A stretch of DNA of 64,000 nt from assembly GCA_963731125.1 (NCBI GenBank), contig CAVSVP010000007.1:62001-126000 (forward strand), given 5' to 3'. Below the pieces are notes generated by a model. That model saw nothing but the letters and a program-made list of their open reading frames with translations, did no database searches and was not told the DNA's origin. Source of the DNA: CAVSVP01 sp963731125 (lineage in GTDB: Bacteria; Pseudomonadota; Gammaproteobacteria; Competibacterales; Competibacteraceae). Each line of letters opens with the position of its first letter. The first letter of the stretch is position 1. Below, piece after piece: positions 17,182 to 26,296 of this stretch. A program made the translations under genes and the position numbers.

Positions 17182-18846
17182 GTGGCTGAGAACAGCAAAC
17201 ACGATAACCTGCCGCAGGCCACAGTAGTGCCGAAGAGGCGCACCCGGATCTCGGCGATTTGGATCATTCCGATCTTTACTGCACTGGTCGCCATGGGCAT
17301 CGCGATCCACAAGATTATGAGCGAGGGCCCCACCATTACCATCGTCTTCAAGGCCGCTGAAGGCGTGGAGGCCGGCAAGACCGTCATCAAGTACAAGACC
17401 GTGAACATCGGCCAGGTGACCGCGGTGCAGCTTTCCTCCGACTACTCCAGAGTGGAGGTGACGGCAAAGATCGACAAAAGCGCCGAGGGTCTGATGGTAG
17501 AGGACGCGAAGTTCTGGATCGTCGAGCCGCGTGTTACGCTGAGCGGGGTCTCCGGGCTTGGCACCCTGCTTTCGGGCAATTATATCGGCTTTGAGGCCGG
17601 CAAGTCGGATAAATCGCAGCGCACGTTTATTGGGCTGGAAGTGCCGCCAGTCATCACTTTCGATCAACCGGGCCGACATTTCGTGCTCAAGGCAGACAAC
17701 CTCGAGTCGTTGGGAGTCGGATCGCCGGTTTATTACCGTCGTCTGAAAGCAGGGCAGGTCGTTTCTTACGATCTGACGGGTGATGGCAGCACGGTCGACA
17801 TCAAGATTTTTGTCAACGCACCCTACGACCAGTACGTTAACCCCGGCACACGCTTCTGGAATGCGAGCGGACTTGACGTCTCGGTTGGCGCAGGCGGCGT
17901 GGAGGTGCGTACGCAGTCGCTGGTGGCGCTGCTTGCGGGCGGTATTGCGTTTGATACTCCGCCCTTCGCTTCCAAGACTGAGCTCGCCGCCGCCAACACG
18001 GTCTTCACCTTCTATAATGACCGGGCCACGGCGATGAAGCGGCCGGATACCATCGCAAGACACTTCGTGCTCTATTTCAAGGAATCGCTGCGCGGGCTGT
18101 CTGTGGGTGCGCCGGTCACTCTTCTCGGGCTGCAGGGAGGCGAGGTCATGAGCGTGGGGCTTGACATCGACCCGGCGACGTTGACCCTTCGCGGACGCGT
18201 AGAGATTGTGGCTTTTCCCGAGCGTCTCGTTGCGCGCTTGTACGCACAGCAGGTCGCTACTGGCGAAACCCTAGCGCAAAGCGAACAACAAAGCCATACC
18301 CTCCTTAAAGAGATGGTTGAGCAGCGGGGACTGCGCGCCCAGCTACGGAGCGGGAGCCTGCTCACCGGACAGCTCTACGTGGCTCTCGACTTTTTCCCGG
18401 ACGCGTCTAAGGCGACGATCGACTGGAGCCAGGATCCCACAGAGCTGCCGGTGGTCCCGAGCACCCTCCCGGACGTCGAAACGAAGCTTAGCAGCATCGT
18501 CGCAAAGCTCGACGAACTGCCGTATGAAGCGATCGGCACTGACCTCACGAAGTTACTTGCCACGCTCGACCAGACGCTCAAGAGCGTGGAAAAGGCGGTG
18601 ATTCGTATTGACGCAGACGTTACTCCCGGATTGAAAACGACTGTTGCGGAACTCCGCCGTGCGATCACCGCCGCCGCCGAGGTGCTTAAGAGCACGGACA
18701 TGACGATCGTCGGCCAGAACGCTCCCGGCCAGCAGGAGCTGCGCGTCGCCTTGCAGGAGATCGCCCGCGCTGCGCGCTCGCTGCGTATACTGGCCGACTA
18801 TCTCGAGGAGCACCCCGGAGCGCTGCTCCGGGGAAAGACTAGGTGA
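17182..18846 (+). CDS. pqiB: PqiB: MCE-domain lipid transport tunnel protein
   Basis: 554 residues starting with GTG 1 bp after pqiA. One N-terminal membrane helix (about residues 25-45, ISAIWIIPIFTALVAMGIA) anchors the protein; the periplasmic part has three MlaD/MCE domains (starting near residues 48, 160 and 290: TITIVFKAAEGVEAGKT, HFVLKADNLESLGVGSPVYY, HFVLYFKESLRGLSVGAPV). A helical C-terminal tail follows (AIGTDLTKLLATLDQTLKSV), which in E. coli PqiB forms a needle reaching toward the outer membrane. It works with PqiA and normally with the lipoprotein PqiC; here only a doubtful pqiC remnant follows before IS630. Confidence 0.9.
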   Translation: MAENSKHDNLPQATVVPKRRTRISAIWIIPIFTALVAMGIAIHKIMSEGPTITIVFKAAEGVEAGKTVIKYKTVNIGQVTAVQLSSDYSRVEVTAKIDKSAEGLMVEDAKFWIVEPRVTLSGVSGLGTLLSGNYIGFEAGKSDKSQRTFIGLEVPPVITFDQPGRHFVLKADNLESLGVGSPVYYRRLKAGQVVSYDLTGDGSTVDIKIFVNAPYDQYVNPGTRFWNASGLDVSVGAGGVEVRTQSLVALLAGGIAFDTPPFASKTELAAANTVFTFYNDRATAMKRPDTIARHFVLYFKESLRGLSVGAPVTLLGLQGGEVMSVGLDIDPATLTLRGRVEIVAFPERLVARLYAQQVATGETLAQSEQQSHTLLKEMVEQRGLRAQLRSGSLLTGQLYVALDFFPDASKATIDWSQDPTELPVVPSTLPDVETKLSSIVAKLDELPYEAIGTDLTKLLATLDQTLKSVEKAVIRIDADVTPGLKTTVAELRRAITAAAEVLKSTDMTIVGQNAPGQQELRVALQEIARAARSLRILADYLEEHPGALLRGKTR

Positions 18847-18858
18847 GGGGAAACTCTG

Positions 18859-18950
18859 ATGCTCCGCCTCGCTTTACTCGTAATGGTTCTATTGCGTTAA
18901 TTTCGCTCCCATGCAGTGCGGCTTCCCCTTCCGGGTTGACCGAGTAATAA
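18859..18950 (+). pseudogene. Possible pqiC remnant
   Basis: The ATG at 18859 opens a short hydrophobic stretch (MLRLALLVMVLL); shifting the frame by one base continues it to SLPCSAASPSG, which resembles a lipoprotein signal with a lipobox. The position, 12 bp after pqiB, is where the lipoprotein gene pqiC is expected, but both frames stop within 100 bp and IS630 starts shortly after. This is a weak call based on position and a signal-like pattern only. Confidence 0.3.
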
Positions 18951-19022
18951 AGACATCAACTATCTTGAAAAACGCCGATTCACCGCGCAATATCCCGTGA
19001 ATAGTTACCACTACACCGCTTA

Positions 19023-20334
19023 GTGCTCTGTTTCAGAAATAATGTCTAGGTTACGAAGGTTGTTGTACAATGCCAGCGTGAGAAAAGACCTTACTTTGGT
19101 GCTAGAGGGGAGTCAATACCATGCCGGGTCCTGCCCCAACACTATGCCCTGTGTTTCCGGAGGCATTTTTACAGCAAGCGCGCCGGGAGGTGCGTCGTAA
19201 GACGGCCCCTTATCAGACGGTTCAGCGTTATCAGTTGGTGTTGCTCCTGCACGAGAATGCTGGCTTGGGTCATGCGGAGGCCGGGGAGCGAGTAGGGCTC
19301 TCGGGGCGCCAAGTCCAACGGTGGCGGCAACGCTGGATGGCGGGGGACTTTTCCGTAGCGGATCGATTGGGTCGGGGGCGGTCGTCGGACTTTTCCCCCC
19401 CTGGATCAAGCGCTGGTTAAGGCGTTAGCGTGTGAAGTGGTGGCGGAGACCAAGCAACCCTTGAGCCGCCAGTCGTTGGCGGATGTGAGGAGCCGTGCGC
19501 AACAAACGCTGCGCAAATCGATCAGTCGGAGCAGCGTATGGCGGATTTTGTGTAGCGATGCGATCAAGCCGTGGCGGTACCAGTACTGGCTTTTTCCTCG
19601 CGATCCGCGGTTTGCTGAGAAAGCGGGACCGATTCTGGATCTCTAGGCTGGAAGTTGGCAAGATCAACCCTTGGGCAGTAGCGATTATATGTTGAGCGCC
19701 GATGAAAAAACGAGCATTCAAGCCCGGCACCGCTGTCATCCGCCGCTAGCGCCGGCACCCGGGCGTGTGGCCCGCATTGAGCATGAGTACGAACGGGGCG
19801 GGGCGTTGCAGTATCTGGCGGCTTGGGAGGTACGGCGGGGTTACGTGATGGGTCGTTGCGAAGCGAAGACCGGCATTAAGCCATTTGGTCGGCTGGTCGA
19901 TCAGGTGTTGGCGGAAGAGCCGTACCGGTCCGCCGAGCGGTTGTTTTGGATCGTCGACAATGGCTCGTCGCATCGCGGTAAAGCGGCGGAGAACCGACTG
20001 CATCAAATCGATCACCGAATCATTCTGGTGCATACGCCGATCCACGCCAGTTGGCTCAATCAGGTCGAAATCTACTTCTCGATCATTCAACGTAAGGTGC
20101 TGACACCGAATGACTTTGCTGACTTGGCCGCGATTCGACTGCGGTTGGCGTTGTACGAAACTCTGACCAATCAGAATCCGACGCCTTTCAAATGGAAGTT
20201 TAATCGCGACAAACTAACAGCGCTACTCAAGAAAATTGAGGCCCACGAAAAATTCTTCACCGCTTCTTGTGCTTCCACCCTAACTGACTATGAAGAGGCG
20301 GCCTAACCTAGACATTATTTCTGAAACAGAGCAC
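19023..20334 (+). mobile_element. IS630-family element with 30-bp inverted repeats
   Basis: The ends are perfect inverted repeats (GTGCTCTGTTTCAGAAATAA, continuing to TGTCTAGGTTA) and TTA is present just outside each end (19020-19022 and 20335-20337), in line with the TA target preference of IS630. To the right is an IS701 transposase gene truncated exactly at the insertion point, but its missing part is not on the left, so material between two insertion points was probably deleted. Confidence 0.85.
19121..20306 (+). pseudogene. IS630-family transposase with frameshift and amber stop
   Basis: Three pieces of one transposase. 19121-19400 encodes the helix-turn-helix part (GERVGLSGRQVQRWRQRW). 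In the C run at 19395-19401 an extra base shifts the frame; dropping one C gives SPLDQALVKALACEVVAE, which joins the second piece. A TAG at 19645-19647 then interrupts the frame after PILDL. The third piece holds the DDE core: SADEKTSIQAR, WIVDNGSSHRG, and HTPIHASWLNQVEIYFS. With one nonsense codon and one frameshift, it should be inactive, unless the changes are sequencing errors. Confidence 0.8.
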
Positions 20335-20337
20335 TTA

Positions 20338-20797
20338 GCCGCCCCGGCACTGGCGTCGCCGGCTTTCTCGTCGGCACTTTCGTCGACCAGTACCACGGCC
20401 CCCCTCGTCAGTTCCGGAACCGCTTTCACTTCCTCCTGGACCTGGCGGTAGACCGCCTCAGCCGACCAGGGGGAGTGGCTCATGAAGTGCTGGAGGTTTT
20501 GCCCTCCGACACCCGTCTCCCGGCCTATGCCGCTATAGTGTCGGTTCCCCTCCATGCGCAGCAGCCCGCTCAGATCAGGGTGCGCATAGGCGCCGCCGTC
20601 TCGGGTTTGGGTCTGGAAACAGCTCCGGTAGCGAGCCCAAACGTCATGCAGCCGTTGACCCAGCGTATGAATCGCCTCGGGCACCAGTCCCCACCGACGC
20701 CCCAGCGCTTTTTTGTCATCATCAGCACTTTTCTACAAAAAACCATTATGATACAAACTCATCGGCCATTTTGGAAATGTGACATTGTCAAGTTAGA
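20338..20797 (-). pseudogene. IS701-family element remnant (transposase N-terminus and one end)
   Basis: On the minus strand from the inverted repeat at 20776-20795 (TAACTTGACAATGTCACATT when read on that strand) into the first 115 codons of a transposase that closely matches the intact copy at 28525 (GQRLHDVWARYRSCF, NRHYSGIGRETGV, VPELTRGAVVLVDESADE). The gene is cut at an Ala-Ala-Lys position by the IS630 end; the remaining 350 codons are absent from the window. Confidence 0.8.
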
Positions 20798-22636
20798 CTG
20801 AAGTTTTATTGTGACTTGTTCTCATTTATGTTCTAAACTTAGAATAAATCGAATAATAATTTGCGATTTTTTCATTTTAGGGTGCAAAGTGTACCCATGT
20901 AAATATACATGAAGAGGTAGCTTTTCTAAGGAAAGATGAGGTATCCTGTATTCAGGTATATTGATATTGTCCCCAATCGTCACTCTCCCCCGGCTATCTT
21001 ACTGCGCGAATCGGTCCGCGAGGGCCAAAAGATCCGCAAACGCACCCTGGCGAATTTATCGAGCTTATCGCTGGAGCAAGCCGAAGCGATCCGGATGATT
21101 CTGAAAGGCCAACCGTTGATGCCGGTGGAAGAGGCGTTTACCATCGAGACCACCCATGCGCACGGTCATATACGGGCGGTGTGGGAAGCGATGCAGCGGC
21201 TTCAGTTGAAGTCGTTGTTAGCCTCACGTCCGTCTCGACAGCGGGATGTAGTGACGGCGCTGGTGGTGGCGCGGCTTCTCAAGCCCACCAGTAAACTGGC
21301 GACGCATCGGTGGTGGAAGCACACCACCCTGGCGATGGAGCTGGGGTTAGGCGAGGTCAGCGACGAGGAACTGTATGGGGCGCTGGATTGGCTGCTAAGC
21401 CGGCAAGCACGGCTGGAAGGGAAGCTGGCCGAGCGGCATTTATCGGCCGGTGGTCGGGTCATGTATGACTTGACCTCCAGTTATCTAGAGGGCCACACCT
21501 GTCCCTTGGGTGCCCGGGGCTACAATCGCGATGGCAAGAAAGGGAAGCTCCAGATCAACTATGGCTTGTTGACGGATCGCCGGGGCTGTCCGGTGTCGGT
21601 GTCGGTGTTTGCAGGCAATGTCGCCGATCCACCGACGCTGCTGGCGCAAGTGGAGACACTGCGCGCACGCTTTGGGATTCGGGAGATAGTGCTGGTGGGC
21701 GATCGGGGTATGCTGACTCAGACTCAGATCGAGGTGCTCAAGCAGCATGCTGGCATCGACTGGATTGGCGCCTTAAAATCCGGTGCCATTTACCGGTTGA
21801 TCCAACAGGACGTGGTGACGGTGGCGCAACTGGTCGATCAACCGCTGATGACGCTGACCCATCCCGATTATCCGGGTGAGCGACTGATCGCCTGTCGTAA
21901 TGCGGCCTTGGCGAAAAAACGCGCCCAGAAACGCCAAGCGCTGCTCGAGGCCACCGAGCAAGAACTCACCACCATTCAAGCCATGGTCGCTCGGGGGAAC
22001 CTGAGAGGCTGTTGGAAAACCCCCTCAAGCGAGCCGTCGGACCAGGAGATGGATCATCGAGATCTGGATCATGGCCTCGCTGTTGCGCGTATGGACTTCA
22101 TAATCTCTCGTATGACGGCGGTAATTTAACAGCCACGAAAAAGTGCGCTCCACGACCCACCGGCGTTTTACCAGATGAAACCCCGGCAGGGTGTTCTCGA
22201 CGACTTCTAACACGATTTTATAGGTCACTTTCAGGCCAGCTACCCACCGTTGCAGCGGCTCGCCATGATAGCCGCCGTCAACCCAGAGGTGGCGCAGTCG
22301 CTTGAAGCCATCGGCGAGATAGTGCTGCAGGAGCTGGCGCAGTCCGACCTGATCACTGACATTGGCCGCCGTGACCATCACCACCAGGATCAGTCCCAGG
22401 GTATCCACCAGCACATGGCGTTTGCGGCCTTTGATGCTTTTGCCACCATCAAAGCCCTTGGGACCCGGTTGCGAGGCGACCTTGATGCTTTGGCTATCCA
22501 CACTGCCTGCCGAGGGTTCGGCGGCCCGCCTGATTTCGGTAATCTGTATTGGCCCATTTCGGCAATGTAAATTGGCCCACCTAAGAGCTAATCCCGCTTA
22601 TTCTCTCGGTAAATTTAACCAACGGGGGAATAAGCG

Positions 22637-24193
22637 ATGGACAGGAGACAGAAGGTGGAATTATTTGAACAGATCCGACGTGAGTATGAGTTTGGCGAAG
22701 GCACCATTGCTGGGGTAGCCCGCCAGTTTGGGGTTCACCGCCGGCTGGTACGCCAGGCGCTCGCCAGTGCGGTACCGCCGCAACGGAAACGCTCGCCCCG
22801 CGCCTGCCCGCGGTTATCCCCGGTGCGGGACGTGATTGACGCGATGTTAGCCCAAGATCGGCACGCGCCGCGTAAGCAACACCACACGGCCCACCGGATT
22901 TACACACGGTTGCGCGAGGAATGGCCGCAGTATCCGATTTCTGAACGGCGGGTACGCCAATACGTGCAGGAGCGCAAGCGAGCGCTGGGCCTGTTAGCGA
23001 GCGACGTCAGCATTCCGCAAAGCTATGCCCCGGGCGTGGAAGCCCAGGTGGATTGGTATGAAGCGAGCGTGGAGTTGGCGGGCCAGCGCCAGGTGTTACA
23101 GTTTTTCTCCTTGCGAAGCATGGCCAGCGGGGCGAGTTTTCATTGCGCTTATCCGCATGCGACGCAACAAGCATTTTTAGAGGCGCATCAACGGGCGTTT
23201 CATTACTTTGGCGGCGTATTCAAGCGGTTACGCTACGATAACCTGACCAGTGCGGTACGCAAGGTGTTGCGCGGCTACCGACGCGAAGAAACCGAGCGGT
23301 TTATCGCCTTTCGCTCCCATTGGCAATATGAAGCGTCCTTTTGTACGCCCGGCCAAGGCCATGAGAAAGGCGGTGTTGAGGGCGAAGTGGGCTACTTTCG
23401 CCGCAACCACCTGGTGCCGCTCCCGCAGATGGACACCCTTGAGGCATTGAATCGTTATCTGTTGGACAGCTGTCGTGCTGACTTGGCGCGGGTCATTGAT
23501 GCGCAGACGCTTACCGTTGGTCAGCGTCTGCGGCAAGAGCAACCTTTTTTACTGCCCTTGCCGGCGGAGGATTTTGAGATCAGTGAAACCCAGTTCTGCC
23601 GCGTGGATGGGAAAGGCTGCGTGCAAGTGCGCACCAACTGGTATTCGACGCCGCTGTCGCCGTCTTGTCAAGCCCACGTGCGCGTCTGGCCGACAACGGT
23701 ATCGGTATGGTACGAGGGGCGCGAAGTCGCTTGCCATCCCCGCTGTTATGGTCGCCGCCAGCAGGTGCTTAATCTGGAGCACTACCTGGAGGTGCTGGAG
23801 CGTAAGCCGGGGGCGCTGGCTGGCTCAACGCCGCTGGCCCAATGGCGTGCTGCTGGGCGCTGGACCGCGGTGCATGATCGCTTCTGGTCACGGTTGCTAG
23901 AGCGCCACGGCCAACCCGCCGGTACCCGGCTGATGATAGAACTACTCCAGCAGGGTCGCCAGTGGGGTTATGAGCGCCTGACGCAGGCGCTTGAGCAGGC
24001 CTTGGCCTGTGGCGTACACGATGCGGGCGCTGTGCGATATCTGCTGCGTACCCCACCGCTTGACGGCCCAGCGGTGGTGCCGTTAACGGCGGTGGAATTG
24101 GCGGCGTTGCCGGTGGTGACGCGTCCCCTGCCAACCGTGACCGGCTACGATCAGTTACTGACCGGCCCGGTGCCGCATGGGGAGCAGGCGTGA
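22637..24193 (+). CDS. istA: IS21 transposase IstA
   Basis: 518 residues. N-terminal helix-turn-helix (EGTIAGVARQFGVHRRLVRQ, about residues 18-38), then the rve/DDE integrase core: AQVDWYEASVEL (first Asp, about 138), RLRYDNLTSAVRK (second Asp, about 200) and the Glu region in GHEKGGVEGEVGYFRR (about 243-258). The C-terminal part binds the element ends. Starts 92 bp inside the left end with GGGGGAA ahead of the ATG. It overlaps istB by 4 bp (ATGA), coupling their translation. It looks intact and could still be active. Confidence 0.92.
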   Translation: MDRRQKVELFEQIRREYEFGEGTIAGVARQFGVHRRLVRQALASAVPPQRKRSPRACPRLSPVRDVIDAMLAQDRHAPRKQHHTAHRIYTRLREEWPQYPISERRVRQYVQERKRALGLLASDVSIPQSYAPGVEAQVDWYEASVELAGQRQVLQFFSLRSMASGASFHCAYPHATQQAFLEAHQRAFHYFGGVFKRLRYDNLTSAVRKVLRGYRREETERFIAFRSHWQYEASFCTPGQGHEKGGVEGEVGYFRRNHLVPLPQMDTLEALNRYLLDSCRADLARVIDAQTLTVGQRLRQEQPFLLPLPAEDFEISETQFCRVDGKGCVQVRTNWYSTPLSPSCQAHVRVWPTTVSVWYEGREVACHPRCYGRRQQVLNLEHYLEVLERKPGALAGSTPLAQWRAAGRWTAVHDRFWSRLLERHGQPAGTRLMIELLQQGRQWGYERLTQALEQALACGVHDAGAVRYLLRTPPLDGPAVVPLTAVELAALPVVTRPLPTVTGYDQLLTGPVPHGEQA

Positions 24194-24975
24194 TGACGAC
24201 AACGGCATTGGCGCTAGCGGCGATTGAAGCACACTGCCGGGCGTTGCGATTGCCCACCATTGCCGGGCAATGCGAACGCTTAGCCGAGGAGGCGGTGCGC
24301 ACCCAGCAATCCCCCCTGAGCTACTTGGCCGAATTGCTGGGTGCCGAAGTCAATGACCGCGAACGACGTACCATTGCCCGGCGGCTACAGGAAGCCCGCC
24401 TCCCCCGGCTAAAAACGTTGGAGGAATTTGACTTCAGTGCCAACCCCGCCCTAGCGGCCACCCAGCTGCAGCCGCTGGCAGCGGGTGATTACCTGGCGCG
24501 GGCCGAGCCGGTCATCTTTATCGGGGATGCTGGGACTGGCAAAACCCACCTGGCGACCGGGCTTTGTGTGGCGGCTTGTCGCCAGAACCGGCGCGCCCGT
24601 TTCGTAACCGCCGCCGGTTTGGTAAATGAGTTAGTGGAAGCGCAGCAGCAGCATTGTCTGAGTCGCACGCTCCAGCGTTGGACACGCTACGACCTCATTG
24701 TGCTGGACGAGGTCGGCTACGTGCCGTTAGCTCAGGTGGGGGCAGAACTGTTGTTTCAAGTCATTAGCGAACGCGCTGAGAAAGCCACCTTTATCATTAC
24801 CACCAATTTACCGTTCTCAGAATGGACGCAGGTGTTTCCCAGTGCGCGCTTGTGCAAAGCCCTGCTCGATAGGATCACGGATCGTGCCCATATCATCGAT
24901 ACCGGCACCGAAAGCTATCGCTTTAAACGAACCCTGGCCGGAAAGAAACGGCCACATCCGGCTTCGGCGCAGTGA
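24190..24975 (+). CDS. istB: IS21 helper ATPase IstB
   Basis: 261 residues of the IstB/DnaC-type AAA+ family: Walker A GDAGTGKTHLA (about residue 115-125), Walker B LIVLDEVGYVPL (about 175), sensor ATFIITTNLPFSEW (about 200). IstB selects target DNA and stimulates the IstA transposase. Overlaps istA by 4 bp. No damage seen. Confidence 0.93.
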   Translation: MMTTTALALAAIEAHCRALRLPTIAGQCERLAEEAVRTQQSPLSYLAELLGAEVNDRERRTIARRLQEARLPRLKTLEEFDFSANPALAATQLQPLAAGDYLARAEPVIFIGDAGTGKTHLATGLCVAACRQNRRARFVTAAGLVNELVEAQQQHCLSRTLQRWTRYDLIVLDEVGYVPLAQVGAELLFQVISERAEKATFIITTNLPFSEWTQVFPSARLCKALLDRITDRAHIIDTGTESYRFKRTLAGKKRPHPASAQ

Positions 24976-25060
24976 ATGAAGCGCGATAGCCAGCGTCATG
25001 ATGACACCCATCCAGGGTGTCATGGCGCCCGTCCCAGGCGACGTTGGCCTGCCGGCGGCA

Positions 25061-25104
25061 GCCACCCGCCAGGTCGGACATCGATGTCCGGCCTGGCGGG
25101 TGGC
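25061..25104. repeat. 44-bp near-perfect hairpin inside IS21
   Basis: GCCACCCGCCAGG at 25061-25073 is the reverse complement of 25092-25104; the interior contains the palindrome CGGACATCGATGTCCG, so nearly the whole 44 bp can pair. It lies between istB and the right end and may end or insulate transcription. Confidence 0.6.
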
Positions 25105-26296
25105 AACGGCTTCGGTGGCTATTCCACGTTACTCAACCAGCAGCAGGAGGTGCGTTACCCAGTAAACATCATTCCGTGGGGGTGGGCCAAATGAGAGTGC
25201 CGAAGTGGGCCACGCCGGCTTGCCGAAACCACCCGCCCTTGGCGGCGGCGTTCCTGGTGGCGCAAGGCTGTCATTACCCGCTCCCACACGCCGGCTTTAC
25301 TCCAGTCATTGAAGTGATCATACACCGTATTCCAGTTGCCGTAGTAGCGCGGCAGCAGCCGCCACTGACAGCCACTGCGATTGACATAGAAAATGCCATT
25401 CACGACTTGGCGGCGGTCTGACGGCGGCCGTCCAGGGCCGCCAGGACGCTTCTTCGGTACCGGTAACAGGGGTTCAATGACTTGCCATTGCGCGTCGGTC
25501 ACATCACAGGCATGATAGCGGTGCGTACCCATTGTCTCTGATTCTCCTCTTTTATTCGTTTCATAAGCATCAGACTACCGATGGGTGCGTGTTGTTTCAG
25601 TTCCATAGTACCGTCAATCGGGTTTTCCAACAGCCTCTGAGCGGTGCGGATCAGATCGGGGTACGGGTCGACAAAGTGATCAACCGCTACAAAATGGCCA
25701 AGCATTTCCAGCTGACCATCGAGGCCGAGACGTTCACCTTTCAACGTGATGAAGCGAAAATCGCCGCTGAAAGTGCCCTCGATGGGGTGTATGTGGTGCG
25801 CACCAGTCTCACTCGGGACCGTCTTGAGACCGAGGAGACGGTCCGTTGTTATAAAAACTTGAGCCGGGTCGAGCGGGCTTTTCGCTCGATCAAGACCCTT
25901 GATCTGCACGTACGCCCGATCTTTCATCGCCTGGCCGATCGGGTGAAGGCCCATATCTTACTCTGTCTGCTGGCGTACTACGTGAAATGGCACCTGATGG
26001 AGGCGTGGCGCCCGCTGCTGTTTGCCGATGACCAGCCGCCCGAGCACGCGCCGCCCAACCCTGTGGCCCCCGCCCAGCGCTCTGAGGCCGCCCTTCAGAA
26101 AATTCAGTCCAAGCGGTTGCCCGATGACACCGAGGTGCACAGCTTTCAGACCCGGCTCGATAGCCTGAGCACCCTCGTGCGCAATACTTGTCGACGGCGG
26201 ACGGGTGCCTCTCAGGAACCCACTTTTACCCTGGACACCCAACCCGACGCTGAACAACAGCGCGCCTATGACCTGCTCAAGGAGATTTGTCCCTAG

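Larger units (their letters stand above)
22545..25216 (+). mobile_element. IS21-family element
   Basis: Contains istA and istB in the usual overlapping order. The left end begins near TGTATTGGCCCATTTCGGCA and has the related block TTGGCCCACC 25 bp further in; the right end carries the same two blocks in reverse (GGTGGGCCAAAT and CCGAAGTGGGCCA), as expected for the multiple terminal repeats of IS21. The exact right border and the target duplication are uncertain by a few bases. Confidence 0.8.
22025..25532 (-). pseudogene. IS5-family transposase split by IS21
   Basis: The N-terminal part is 25217-25532 on the minus strand (ATG at 25532; DAQWQVIEPLLP, FYVNRSGCQWRLLPRYYGNW, the usual IS5 start). 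The C-terminal part is 22025-22544 (VDSQSIKVASQPGPKGFDGG with the first catalytic Asp, LWVDGGYHGEP with the second, RRWVVERTFSWLLNYRR with the catalytic Glu). Both halves are open in the same direction and together give a normal transposase of about 270 residues. The break is caused by the IS21 at about 22545-25216. Confidence 0.85.
22005..25637 (-). mobile_element. IS5-family element (TNA-duplicating group) interrupted by IS21
   Basis: Ends GAGGCTGTTGGAAAACC (22005-22021) and its reverse complement (25621-25637). TGA flanks both ends (22002-22004, 25638-25640), the 3-bp TNA duplication typical of the IS1031/IS427-type groups of IS5. Excluding the IS21 inside, the element is about 1 kb. The 90-bp MITE at 30000-30089 has the same kind of ends. 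Confidence 0.85.
20936..26296 (+). pseudogene. IS1634-family transposase split by an IS5 insertion
   Basis: The 5' part 20936-22004 encodes about 356 residues (SPPAILLRESVREGQKIRKR at the start, MYDLTSSYLEGH with a catalytic Asp, IVLVGDRGMLT). The 3' part 25641-26296 continues with ADQIGVRVDKVINRYKMAKHF, ERAFRSIKTLDLHVRPIFHR (catalytic Glu region) and ends with TAG at 26294-26296. Removing the inserted DNA and one copy of the TGA target duplication restores GNLSGADQIG across the joint without a frame change, so the gene was intact when it was hit. An ATG start is at 20936. DDE transposase of the IS4/IS1634 supergroup. Confidence 0.85.
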
